Made by a program: the position numbers and the translations under genes | Notes under the pieces: generated by a model | What the model saw: only the letters and a program-made list of their open reading frames with translations | Database searches by the model: none | What the model was told of the DNA's origin: nothing | Shown: positions 44,552 through 51,805 of the stretch, in pieces | Numbering within the stretch: the stretch's first letter is position 1 | Layout of the letters: the number at the start of each line of letters is the position of its first letter | NCBI RefSeq assembly: GCF_900163835.1 | Contig: NZ_FUKR01000036.1 | Location: 186,001 to 250,000, forward strand | Reading direction: 5' to 3' | DNA from: Mycetocola reblochoni REB411 | Lineage (GTDB): Bacteria > Actinomycetota > Actinomycetes > Actinomycetales > Microbacteriaceae | Length of the DNA: 64,000 nucleotides

Positions 44552-44860
44552 GTGGTTTACGCAGTTGTGCGCGCCGGTGGCCGGCAGGAGAAGGTGGAGA
44601 TCGGAACGATCGTCACGACGAACCGCATCGCGGGCGATAAGGACGGCAAGGTTTCGTTCCCGGCTGTTCTGCTCGTCGACGGTGACACCATCACCTCCGA
44701 CCAGGACGCGCTGGCCAAGGTCACGGTGACCGGCGAGGTCCTCAACGACCTTCGCGGCCCGAAGATCGTCATCCAGAAGTTCAAGAACAAAACCGGGTAC
44801 AAGAAGCGTCAGGGCCACCGCCAGGACCTCACCCGCGTCAAGATCACCGGCATCAAGTAG
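44552..44860 (+). CDS. rplU: 50S ribosomal protein L21
   Basis: Large-subunit protein that binds 23S rRNA near L20. The 102-residue protein starts [19 protein letters not shown], has the [21 protein letters not shown] basic segment that contacts rRNA and ends TRVKITGIK, all standard. The start is GTG with a ribosome site AAGGAA 11 bases upstream. First gene of the rplU-rpmA-obgE-proB transcript; rpmA starts 19 bases after the stop. Confidence 0.98.
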   Translation: MVYAVVRAGGRQEKVEIGTIVTTNRIAGDKDGKVSFPAVLLVDGDTITSDQDALAKVTVTGEVLNDLRGPKIVIQKFKNKTGYKKRQGHRQDLTRVKITGIK

Positions 44861-44879
44861 CCAGGCAGGAGAAACAGAC

Positions 44880-45137
44880 ATGGCACACAAGAAGGGTGCG
44901 AGCTCCACTCGCAACGGTCGTGATTCGAACGCTCAGCGCCTCGGCGTGAAGCGCTTCGGCGGTCAGGTCGTCTCCGCTGGCGAGATCATCGTCCGCCAGC
45001 GCGGCACCCACTTCCACCCCGGCGTGAACGTCGGCCGCGGTGGCGACGACACGCTGTTCGCCCTCGCCGCCGGTGCGGTCGAGTTCGGCGCCAAGGGCGG
45101 CCGCAAGGTCGTCAACATCGTCGCCGCAGCGGAGTAG
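44880..45137 (+). CDS. rpmA: 50S ribosomal protein L27
   Basis: Large-subunit protein whose N-terminal tail reaches the peptidyl transferase centre. The 85-residue sequence [20 protein letters not shown] is the mature actinobacterial form, with no cleavable leader as found in Firmicutes. RBS CAGGAG is 9 bases upstream. It is followed by two stable hairpins before obgE, which could lower transcription into the downstream genes. Confidence 0.98.
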   Translation: MAHKKGASSTRNGRDSNAQRLGVKRFGGQVVSAGEIIVRQRGTHFHPGVNVGRGGDDTLFALAAGAVEFGAKGGRKVVNIVAAAE

Positions 45138-45150
45138 TCCCGCTGTATCC

Positions 45151-45184
45151 GATGCAGGGGTGGGCACGTGCCCGCCCCTGCATC
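45151..45184 (+). terminator. hairpin after rpmA, terminator or attenuator
   Basis: A 34-base palindrome: GATGCAGGGG pairs with CCCCTGCATC, with an inner GGGC-ACGT-GCCC. It is followed by GTCGTTTG. Since obgE belongs to the same cluster, it may be only partly effective. Confidence 0.7.
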
Positions 45185-45192
45185 GTCGTTTG

Positions 45193-45223
45193 TGGCCCCC
45201 GGGCCGGACGCCCCTCGGGGCCA
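45193..45223 (+). promoter_or_regulatory. second hairpin just before obgE
   Basis: TGGCCCC pairs with GGGGCCA and encloses GGGC/GCCC. It ends 16 bases before the obgE GTG, next to the weak ribosome site AAAGAAAG. It could shape translation of obgE. Confidence 0.45.
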
Positions 45224-45239
45224 AAGAAAGTGAGCAACC

Positions 45240-46754
45240 GTGGCAACATTCGTCGACCGCGTCGTCCTGCACCTCAGCGCCGGTGATGGCGGCAACGGCT
45301 GCGTGTCCGTGCGCCGCGAGAAGTTCAAGCCCCTGGCCGGACCCGACGGAGGCAACGGCGGTGACGGCGGTGACATCGTCCTCGTCGCCGACTCCCAGGT
45401 GACGACGCTGCTCGGCTACCACCGGTCGCCGCATCGCCGGTCGGACCACGGTGGTTTCGGCATGGGCGACCACCGCGACGGTGCGAAGGGCGCCGTCCTG
45501 GAGCTGCCCGTCCCGGTCGGGACGGTCGTCAACGACGCGGACGGGACGGTGCTCGCCGACCTCGACGAACCCGGCATGCGGGTTGTTGTCGCGCCCGGGG
45601 GACAGGGCGGGCTGGGCAACGCGGCCCTGGCCTCGACCAAGCGGAAGGCGCCGGGCTTCGCTCTGCTCGGCACGCCCGGGTGGACGGGGGACGTGGAGCT
45701 CGAGCTGAAGACCGTGGCGGACGTCGCGCTCGTCGGGTATCCCTCGGCGGGCAAGTCGAGCCTGATCGCGGCGATGTCCGCGGCCAAGCCGAAGATCGCC
45801 GACTACCCCTTCACCACGCTCCACCCCAACCTCGGCGTCGTCCAGGCCGGCGACTACCGCTTCACCGTCGCGGACGTGCCCGGGCTGATCGAGGGCGCCA
45901 GCGAGGGCAAGGGACTCGGCCTCGAGTTCCTTCGCCACGTCGAACGCTGCTCGGCGCTGCTCCACGTACTCGACTGCGCGACCCTCGAGCCCGGACGTGA
46001 CCCGATCAGCGACCTCGACGTCATCCTCGGCGAGCTGGGCGCCTACACCGTGGCCGAGGGCGATGTGCCCCTGCTCGAGCGCCCGCAGTTCGTCGCCCTC
46101 AACAAGGTCGACGTGCCGGAGGCCCGTGAACTGGCCGAGTTCGTCCGCCCCGAGCTGGAGTCGCGCGGCTATCGTGTCTTCGAGATCTCCGCGGTGAGCC
46201 ATAGCGGACTCACCCCGCTGTCCTACGCCCTCGGTGAGCTCGTCGCGGCCGAACGAGCCGAGCGCGCCGCGCAGGAGCAGGTCAGCCCCCGCATCGTCCT
46301 GAGGCCGAAGGCGGTCGACGACTCCGGTTTCACCGTTGTGGCCGAGGGGGGCAGCTACGGCACGATCTACCGCATCCGCGGGGGGAAGCCGGAGCGCTGG
46401 GTGGCCCAGACGGACTTCACCAACGACGAGGCGGTCGGCTACCTCGCCGATCGGCTCGCCAAGATCGGTGTGGAGGACCAGCTCGTCAAGGCCGGCGCAT
46501 CGGCCGGATCGACGGTCGTCATCGGCGCGGGCGACGGGGTCGTGTTCGACTGGGAGCCCACGCTGACCAGCACGGCGGAGCTCCTGACGACGCCGCGCGG
46601 GTCCGACGCGAGGCTCTTCGAGAGCGAGCGCCCGACGCGCGGCGCCCGTAAGGCGAGCTACCACGAGCGCATGGACGCCAAGGCGGAGGCGCGGGAGGAG
46701 CTCGAGCGCGAGCGCGAGGCGGGCCTCTGGTCGGAGGGGGACGAGGAGCGGTGA
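45240..46754 (+). CDS. obgE: GTPase Obg (CgtA)
   Basis: Essential ribosome-associated GTPase. The N-terminal Obg fold covers about residues 1-158 with glycine-rich loops ([10 protein letters not shown]). The G domain begins with G1 [14 protein letters not shown] near 165, the switch region [15 protein letters not shown]3 [10 protein letters not shown] and G4 NKVD. The C-terminal OCT domain and a charged actinobacterial tail complete 504 residues. Acts in 50S assembly and stringent control. GTG 45240 gives the family N-terminus [19 protein letters not shown]. Its stop overlaps the proB start by four bases. Confidence 0.97.
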   Translation: MATFVDRVVLHLSAGDGGNGCVSVRREKFKPLAGPDGGNGGDGGDIVLVADSQVTTLLGYHRSPHRRSDHGGFGMGDHRDGAKGAVLELPVPVGTVVNDADGTVLADLDEPGMRVVVAPGGQGGLGNAALASTKRKAPGFALLGTPGWTGDVELELKTVADVALVGYPSAGKSSLIAAMSAAKPKIADYPFTTLHPNLGVVQAGDYRFTVADVPGLIEGASEGKGLGLEFLRHVERCSALLHVLDCATLEPGRDPISDLDVILGELGAYTVAEGDVPLLERPQFVALNKVDVPEARELAEFVRPELESRGYRVFEISAVSHSGLTPLSYALGELVAAERAERAAQEQVSPRIVLRPKAVDDSGFTVVAEGGSYGTIYRIRGGKPERWVAQTDFTNDEAVGYLADRLAKIGVEDQLVKAGASAGSTVVIGAGDGVVFDWEPTLTSTAELLTTPRGSDARLFESERPTRGARKASYHERMDAKAEAREELEREREAGLWSEGDEER

Positions 46755-47584
46755 CCGTCGAGGAGCGCTCAGGGCTGCCGTCGGCACGCCGGATCGTCGT
46801 CAAGGTCGGCTCGTCGTCGATCAGCGGTGACCGCACCGCCCAGATCGAGCCGCTCGTCGACGCCCTCGCCGCAGCCAGGGCACGCGGCACGGAGGTCGTC
46901 CTCGTGTCCTCGGGGGCGATCGCCACCGGACTGCCGTTCCTCGACCTCTCGGCGCGCCCGACCGACCTGGCGACGCAGCAGGCCGCGGCGGCGGTCGGCC
47001 AGAACGTGCTCATGAACCGCTACCAGCGCAGCCTCACCAGGCACGGGCTCGTCGCGGGGCAGATCCTGCTCACGGCGGGCGACCTCGATGATCCGAGCTC
47101 GCGTGTCAACGCCCTCAGGGCTCTGGACAGGTTGCTCGCGCTCGGCATCCTTCCGATCGTCAACGAGAACGACACCGTCGCAACGCACGAGATCCGCTTC
47201 GGCGACAACGACCGTCTCGCCTCCCTCGTGTCCGTGCTGCTCGGCGCGGACGCGCTCGTGCTGCTCAGCGACGTCGATGCGATCTACACCAAGCCGCCGA
47301 CCGAGCCCGGGGCGACCCGGATCACGGCGGTCGCGCAGGGCGGTTCTCTCGCGCACGTGCAGTTCGGTGGCGCCGGCTCGGCCGGCGTGGGCACGGGCGG
47401 GGCGGGGACGAAGGCCAGCGCGGCGATGATCGCCAGCGAGGCGGGCAGCGGAGTCCTGATCACGGCGACGGAGCTCGTCGGCGACGCGCTCGGGGGAGCG
47501 GACGTCGGCACCTGGTTCGAGCCGGCTCCCCGGCCGGCCGGTCGGGCGTCGATGTTCACCGCTCCCGGCTCGGCCGCCGAATAA
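46751..47584 (+). CDS. proB: glutamate 5-kinase (without PUA domain)
   Basis: First step of proline synthesis, phosphorylating glutamate. The amino acid kinase domain starts [11 protein letters not shown] and includes [23 protein letters not shown] and [12 protein letters not shown]. At 277 residues it stops after the kinase domain: the C-terminal PUA domain of E. coli ProB (total 367) is missing, as in other Actinobacteria. The GTG start overlaps the obgE stop, and proA follows 13 bases later. Confidence 0.96.
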   Translation: MTVEERSGLPSARRIVVKVGSSSISGDRTAQIEPLVDALAAARARGTEVVLVSSGAIATGLPFLDLSARPTDLATQQAAAAVGQNVLMNRYQRSLTRHGLVAGQILLTAGDLDDPSSRVNALRALDRLLALGILPIVNENDTVATHEIRFGDNDRLASLVSVLLGADALVLLSDVDAIYTKPPTEPGATRITAVAQGGSLAHVQFGGAGSAGVGTGGAGTKASAAMIASEAGSGVLITATELVGDALGGADVGTWFEPAPRPAGRASMFTAPGSAAE

Positions 47585-47585
47585 C

Positions 47586-47591
47586 TAAGCT
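47586..47591 (+). promoter_or_regulatory. -10-like TAAGCT, leaderless start of proA
   Basis: TAAGCT lies six bases before the proA ATG, immediately after the proB stop (TAA at 47582-47584). It may give proA its own leaderless RNA in addition to read-through from proB. Confidence 0.4.
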
Positions 47592-47597
47592 GGGGCC

Positions 47598-48869
47598 ATG
47601 AGTGCCCCCGACACCTCCATCGCCGCCGCCGTCGCCGAACGACTGCACCGGTCCCGTGCCGCCGCCACCGTGCTGGCCACGACGACAGGACGTCAGCGGA
47701 CGGACGCCCTGATCGGCATCGCGGCCGCGCTGCGGTCCAGCGCTTCGCTCATCATCGACGCGAACCGCCGTGACCTGGCCGCGGGCAGGGAGACGGGACT
47801 CGCCACTGGCCTGCTCGACCGCCTGCTGCTCGACGATGCCCGCGTCGAGGCGCTTGCCGTCGCCGTCGAGGACATCGCCCGGCTCGCCGACCCGGTCGGC
47901 CAGTCGGTTCGCGGTCAGGCCCTGCCGAACGGCGTGCGGGTGGACGAGATCCGCGTGCCGTTCGGCGTCGTGGGCGCGATCTACGAGGCCAGGCCGAACG
48001 TCACCGTCGACATCGCCGCGCTGGCGTTGAAGAGCGGGAACGCGATCGTGCTCCGTGGGGGCTCGGCCGCGGCGGAGTCGAACAGGGCGATCCTCGCCGT
48101 TCTCAGGGATGCGGTCGCCGCCGCGGGGCTGCCCGCGGATGCGGTGCAGTCGGTGGACGACTTCGGCCGGCAGGGCGGGACCGAGCTGATGCGCGCCAGG
48201 GGTCTCGTCGACGTGCTCGTGCCGCGGGGCAGCGCGCACCTGATCGAGACGGTCGTCACCGAGTCTCTCGTCCCCGTCATCGAGACCGGCTCGGGCGTGG
48301 TGCACATCGTCCTCGACGCCTCGGCGAGGGAGGACTGGGCGGTGGACATCGTGAACAACGCGAAGGTCCAGCGCCCGAGCGTGTGCAACGCGGTCGAGAC
48401 CGTCCTCGTCCACCGTGACGCCGCGGAGCGCCTGCTGCCGCCCGTCCTCGACCGGCTCGCGGAGTCCGGCGTCATCATCCACGGGGACGAGACGGTGCAG
48501 CGCCTGGGCCGTGACGTCGTGCCGGCCACCGACGACGACTGGGCGACCGAGTACCTCTCGCTCGACCTCGCCGTGCGGGTCGTCGACGACCTCGACGAGG
48601 CGATCGCCCACATCCGTCGGTACTCGACGGGGCACACCGAGTCGATCATCACCTCCGACCAGGCCAACGCCGAACGGTTCCTCGCTGAGGTCGACTCGGC
48701 CGTGGTCATGGTCAACGCCTCCACGCGGTTCACCGACGGCGGGGAGTTCGGCTTCGGCGCGGAGGTCGGAATCTCCACCCAGAAGCTGCACGCCAGGGGG
48801 CCGATGGGTCTCGCCGAGCTGACCAGCACGAAGTGGGTGGTGCGCGGTTCGGGTCAGAGCCGCGGCTGA
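47598..48869 (+). CDS. proA: glutamate-5-semialdehyde dehydrogenase (gamma-glutamyl phosphate reductase)
   Basis: Second step of proline synthesis, NADPH-dependent reduction of glutamyl 5-phosphate. The aldehyde dehydrogenase fold has PFGVVGAIYEARPNVT, GNAIVLRGGSAA, and catalytic Cys263 in RPSVCNAVET. The C-terminal segment GGEFGFGAEVGISTQKLHARGPM is typical. 423 residues, full length. It follows proB, while the last enzyme ProC is encoded 6 kb downstream. Confidence 0.98.
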   Translation: MSAPDTSIAAAVAERLHRSRAAATVLATTTGRQRTDALIGIAAALRSSASLIIDANRRDLAAGRETGLATGLLDRLLLDDARVEALAVAVEDIARLADPVGQSVRGQALPNGVRVDEIRVPFGVVGAIYEARPNVTVDIAALALKSGNAIVLRGGSAAAESNRAILAVLRDAVAAAGLPADAVQSVDDFGRQGGTELMRARGLVDVLVPRGSAHLIETVVTESLVPVIETGSGVVHIVLDASAREDWAVDIVNNAKVQRPSVCNAVETVLVHRDAAERLLPPVLDRLAESGVIIHGDETVQRLGRDVVPATDDDWATEYLSLDLAVRVVDDLDEAIAHIRRYSTGHTESIITSDQANAERFLAEVDSAVVMVNASTRFTDGGEFGFGAEVGISTQKLHARGPMGLAELTSTKWVVRGSGQSRG

Positions 48870-48916
48870 GGCTAGACTGGTCACCGAGCTTTACCGCTGA
48901 TTGAGGAGTCTTCCCG

Positions 48917-49120
48917 ATGACGTTCACCACCCTCCAGGTCCTCGCCGCCGAGGTCCACAACGAGCTGCCGATGCCGCCCTTCATGTACGGCGTCGTCGCG
49001 TTCCTCCTCTTCGTCGTCTTCGGCGTCGCCACGTGGTCGTACCGTGACGTGGCAAACCGTCACTCGCAGAAGACCGACACGGCGTCGTCGTCGCACAGCG
49101 ACCACGGGCACGGTCACTGA
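48917..49120 (+). CDS. small membrane protein with His-rich tail
   Basis: A 67-residue protein with one strong membrane helix (about residues 24-42), an N-terminal amphipathic part and a tail ending DHGHGH. A ribosome site GAGGAG lies 12 bases upstream of the ATG, and a -10-like TAGACT is at 48873-48878. It sits between proA and nadD, and nadD starts six bases later. The His-rich end could bind metal, but no family or function is known to me. Confidence 0.75.
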   Translation: MTFTTLQVLAAEVHNELPMPPFMYGVVAFLLFVVFGVATWSYRDVANRHSQKTDTASSSHSDHGHGH

Positions 49121-49125
49121 GCCGG

Positions 49126-49728
49126 GTGACCGAGCCTCAGGCGTCGCGGCGGCGGCGCATCGGGATCATGGGCGGCACGTTCGACCCGATCCACCACGGC
49201 CACCTGGTGGCCGCGAGCGAGGTCGCGGCGAAGATGGGGCTCGACGAGGTCGTGTTCGTCCCGACCGGTCAGCCGTCGCACAAGGGCAAGGTGACCGACG
49301 GGGAGCACCGCTACCTGATGGCGGTCATCGCGACGGCGTCGAATCCGCGATTCACCGTCAGTCGCGCCGACATCGACAGGGGCATCCCCACCTACACGAT
49401 CGACACGCTCCGGGACTTCCGCGCGGCGCAGCCGGACGCCGAGCTGTTCTTCATCACCGGTGCCGACGCCGTCGAGCAGATCCTGGGGTGGAAGGACGTC
49501 GACCAGCTCTGGGACCTGGCCAACTTCGTTGCTGTGACTCGGCCGGGTCATCCGCTCAACGTTTCTGGATTGCCCAGGGACCACGTAAGCTTGCAAGAAG
49601 TCCCGGCGCTGGCGATCTCGTCAACCGATTGCCGCAGTCGGGTCAGCCGGGGCTATCCGGTCTGGTACTTGGTTCCTGATGGCGTCGTGCAATACATCAG
49701 CAAACACCATCTGTACGTATCGGAGTGA
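49126..49728 (+). CDS. nadD: nicotinate-nucleotide adenylyltransferase
   Basis: Adenylates nicotinate mononucleotide in NAD synthesis. The nucleotidyltransferase motif [11 protein letters not shown] is at residues 16-26, and ISST near 165 closes the ATP site. 200 residues is usual. The GTG 49126 start gives the N-terminal arginine run [16 protein letters not shown]. It belongs to the obg-proBA-nadD-rsfS cluster common in actinobacteria. The last third of the gene is less GC-rich than the first, but the sequence stays normal for the family. Confidence 0.97.
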   Translation: MTEPQASRRRRIGIMGGTFDPIHHGHLVAASEVAAKMGLDEVVFVPTGQPSHKGKVTDGEHRYLMAVIATASNPRFTVSRADIDRGIPTYTIDTLRDFRAAQPDAELFFITGADAVEQILGWKDVDQLWDLANFVAVTRPGHPLNVSGLPRDHVSLQEVPALAISSTDCRSRVSRGYPVWYLVPDGVVQYISKHHLYVSE

Positions 49729-49731
49729 GTA

Positions 49732-50946
49732 ATGACAGAGCCCACCGGTGACTCCCCGTTGAGTCGGCGCGAGCTGCGTGAGCAGCGTCGTCGCGCTGAG
49801 ACGGCTGCCGGTCACGTCGTCTCCTCGGCGGCGACGAGCGGTGCCGATGAGGCGGCCGTCACCTCCGACGGTCCCGCGGCTCGCGTTCCGGTGTCGACGC
49901 CGGCGTCCGTCAGCGCGTCCGCCGCGGCATCCGCTCCGTCGGCGACTCCGTCGCCGTCGGCTGGTCGGGTCTCCGCCCCGGCGCAGCCGCCTGCCGAGAA
50001 GGCCGCATCGGGCCAGCCCCTCACGCGTCGGCAGCTGCGCGACAGGGAACGTCAGCGGACAGAGGGGATCTCCGTCGTCGACGACGGCAACGCCGAGACG
50101 GGGGAGCGGGCAGAGCCCCCGGCCCGTCCGGACGCTGCCCGCGCCGCGGCCGAGACGGCGGCCACCGCTCCTGCCCGGCCGCAGCTGCCCATGCCGGTCT
50201 CCTTCCCCCGCGGCGCCGAGAACACGCCCGCGCGCGAGCGCAAGACGGATGACTCCGCCGTCGGCACGCCCGTTGCGCCGGCGTCCCGGGAGCGCGCTTC
50301 GTCGGCGGACCGTGCCTCGTCGGCCGATCGCGCGACGCGGGCTGACCGCCCCGTGCCGACCGCGACGGAGGAGCCCGCGGCGATCGACGAGCTGGTCGCC
50401 GACGCTCCGCACACCCCGAGCGGCGGCCCGACGGTCTCTGACGCCTTCGGGCGGCACATCGATGTCGCCCCGGACCCCGCCGCGGCGGAGAAGTCGGTCA
50501 AAGAGGTCGTTGGAACGGCCTTCGATTCGTTGATCACCGATGCGTCCTCCGGCAGCACCACGGCCACCCACGCGCTGATCCTCCCGTCGATCCCGTCCTC
50601 GACGGGTCTCGGTCAGGCGTTGACGGAGAACGGCGGCGTCGTGCTGACCGGCTCGATCGACCTGCCCAGGGAACTGAGCACGACGGGCCAGCACCCCAAC
50701 TACTTCGAGAAGCCCGAGCTCGACGCCATGTTCGACGGCGACGAGGACCCGCAGGCGAACACGGGGTCGAGCCCCGTGTCGGCGGCCAGGGCCATCTCGA
50801 CGCACACCGCGGCGCGGGACCTCATCGCGCCTCCCGCCCCCCAGAAGAACAGCCGACTGCTGTTGACCCTGAGCATCACGGCCGGCGTGCTCGCCGTGTC
50901 CGTGCTCGCGGTCGTCATCGTCGGGCTCATGAACGGCTCGCTCTAG
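49732..50946 (+). CDS. low-complexity protein with one C-terminal membrane helix, function unknown
   Basis: A 404-residue protein encoded between nadD and rsfS. The N-terminal 230 residues are Ala-, Ser-, Pro- and Arg-rich and disordered in appearance, with two copies of a basic motif (LSRRELREQRRRAE near residue 10, LTRRQLRDRERQRT near 95). A better-ordered part follows (ATHALILPSIPSSTGLGQALTENGGVVLTGSIDLPRELS), and residues about 376-400 form a single membrane helix with a very short tail. It would be tail-anchored with the bulk in the cytoplasm. Start ATG 49732 is three bases after nadD. I recognise no domain. Confidence 0.78.
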   Translation: MTEPTGDSPLSRRELREQRRRAETAAGHVVSSAATSGADEAAVTSDGPAARVPVSTPASVSASAAASAPSATPSPSAGRVSAPAQPPAEKAASGQPLTRRQLRDRERQRTEGISVVDDGNAETGERAEPPARPDAARAAAETAATAPARPQLPMPVSFPRGAENTPARERKTDDSAVGTPVAPASRERASSADRASSADRATRADRPVPTATEEPAAIDELVADAPHTPSGGPTVSDAFGRHIDVAPDPAAAEKSVKEVVGTAFDSLITDASSGSTTATHALILPSIPSSTGLGQALTENGGVVLTGSIDLPRELSTTGQHPNYFEKPELDAMFDGDEDPQANTGSSPVSAARAISTHTAARDLIAPPAPQKNSRLLLTLSITAGVLAVSVLAVVIVGLMNGSL

Positions 50947-50964
50947 ATGCCGGAAGGGACACAG

Positions 50965-51342
50965 ATGACACTGTCCACGATCGAGCAGCTGTCGATCGCC
51001 GCCGCCGCGGCCGACCGCACCGGCGCAGAGGATGCCGTCGCACTGGACGTGTCGAGGCCCTTGCCCTTCGTCGACGCGTTCCTGCTCGTCACCGGGCGCA
51101 GCGAGCGCGGCGTCTCCGCCATCGCTCGCGAGGTGGAGGACGCGCTCAACGACGCCGGCGTCCGCACGCTGCGGCGCGAGGGGCGTGAGGCCGGACGGTG
51201 GGCATTGCTGGACTTCGGCGACCTGGTCGTCCACGTGTTCCACGAGGAGGAGCGCAGCTTCTACGCCCTCGACCGCCTGTGGAGCGACTGCCCGGTGATC
51301 ACCGTTCCCGTCAGGGACGCAGCGGAGACGACCGCGGGCTGA
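50965..51342 (+). CDS. rsfS: ribosomal silencing factor RsfS
   Basis: Binds L14 on the 50S subunit and blocks joining with 30S when nutrients are short. The 125-residue protein has the usual pattern: DAVALDVSRPLPFVDAFLLVTGRSERGV, then EGREAGRWALLDFGDLVVHVFHEEERSFYALDRLW. ATG 50965 has the ribosome site GGAAGGG seven bases upstream and is preferred over ATG 50947, which abuts the previous stop. It is the last protein gene before tRNA-Ala. Confidence 0.97.
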   Translation: MTLSTIEQLSIAAAAADRTGAEDAVALDVSRPLPFVDAFLLVTGRSERGVSAIAREVEDALNDAGVRTLRREGREAGRWALLDFGDLVVHVFHEEERSFYALDRLWSDCPVITVPVRDAAETTAG

Positions 51343-51402
51343 ACGGATCGGCGCCGACGGCGCGCGTGCGGAGTGGTGACACACCCGGACTGCTCGACCG
51401 AA

Positions 51403-51432
51403 TTGGTGTCGGCGTTGCACCTGTTGTAGGCT
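51403..51432 (+). promoter_or_regulatory. candidate promoter of tRNA-Ala
   Basis: TTGGTG (51403-51408) and TAGGCT (51427-51432) are 18 bases apart, giving an RNA start about 32 bases before the tRNA. Confidence 0.4.
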
Positions 51433-51470
51433 GTAATGGTTGGACGGGCCGCAAGGAACGCCAACGATCT

Positions 51471-51543
51471 GGGTCTGTGGCGCAGCTGGTAGCGCACCTG
51501 CATGGCATGCAGGGGGTCAGGGGTTCGAGTCCCCTCAGATCCA
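51471..51543 (+). tRNA. tRNA-Ala (anticodon GGC)
   Basis: The acceptor stem is GGGTCTG with CAGATCC (one G-T pair), the anticodon stem CCTGC/GCAGG with loop ATGGCAT (GGC), and the T arm contains GGGGTTCGAGTCCCC. Discriminator A; CCA is not encoded. A strong terminator follows. Confidence 0.96.
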
Positions 51544-51552
51544 CTCCATTGG

Positions 51553-51587
51553 CCGAGGGCCCCGCTTCACTGAAGCGGGGCCCTCGG
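51553..51587. terminator. terminator after tRNA-Ala
   Basis: A perfect 16-pair inverted repeat CCGAGGGCCCCGCTTC around the loop ACT, followed by TTGTTTCTG on the + strand. Confidence 0.9.
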
Positions 51588-51645
51588 TTGTTTCTGCTCG
51601 GTTGTTTCGGCGCGGGTATTCCTGCTTGGTTGTTTCGGCGCGGGT
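51586..51645. repeat. short direct repeats GGTTGTTTC
   Basis: GGTTGTTTC occurs at 51586, 51600 and 51628. The last two copies extend to 18 identical bases (GGTTGTTTCGGCGCGGGT), 28 bases apart. The rest of 51646-51805 shows nothing further. They lie in non-coding DNA between tRNA-Ala and the UvrA-like gene. Confidence 0.75.
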
Positions 51646-51805
51646 TTCTCTGTTCGGGCATCGCGCACGGCGGCGGTGCGCTGTCGGGGGACGGCTCCGG
51701 CACATGACTGTTGTGCGGTTCCCGTGCAGGGGGACTGCCGTGTCGGCGACCGGCGTGCGGGCCCGGCGGGTGTGCGCGGCCGGGAGGCAGAAGTCGCCCG
51801 CCGTG

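Noticed and set aside
51415-51437. TTGCAC and TGTAAT as tRNA-Ala promoter
   Set aside because: The spacing is only 11 bases, too short for a sigma-70-type promoter.
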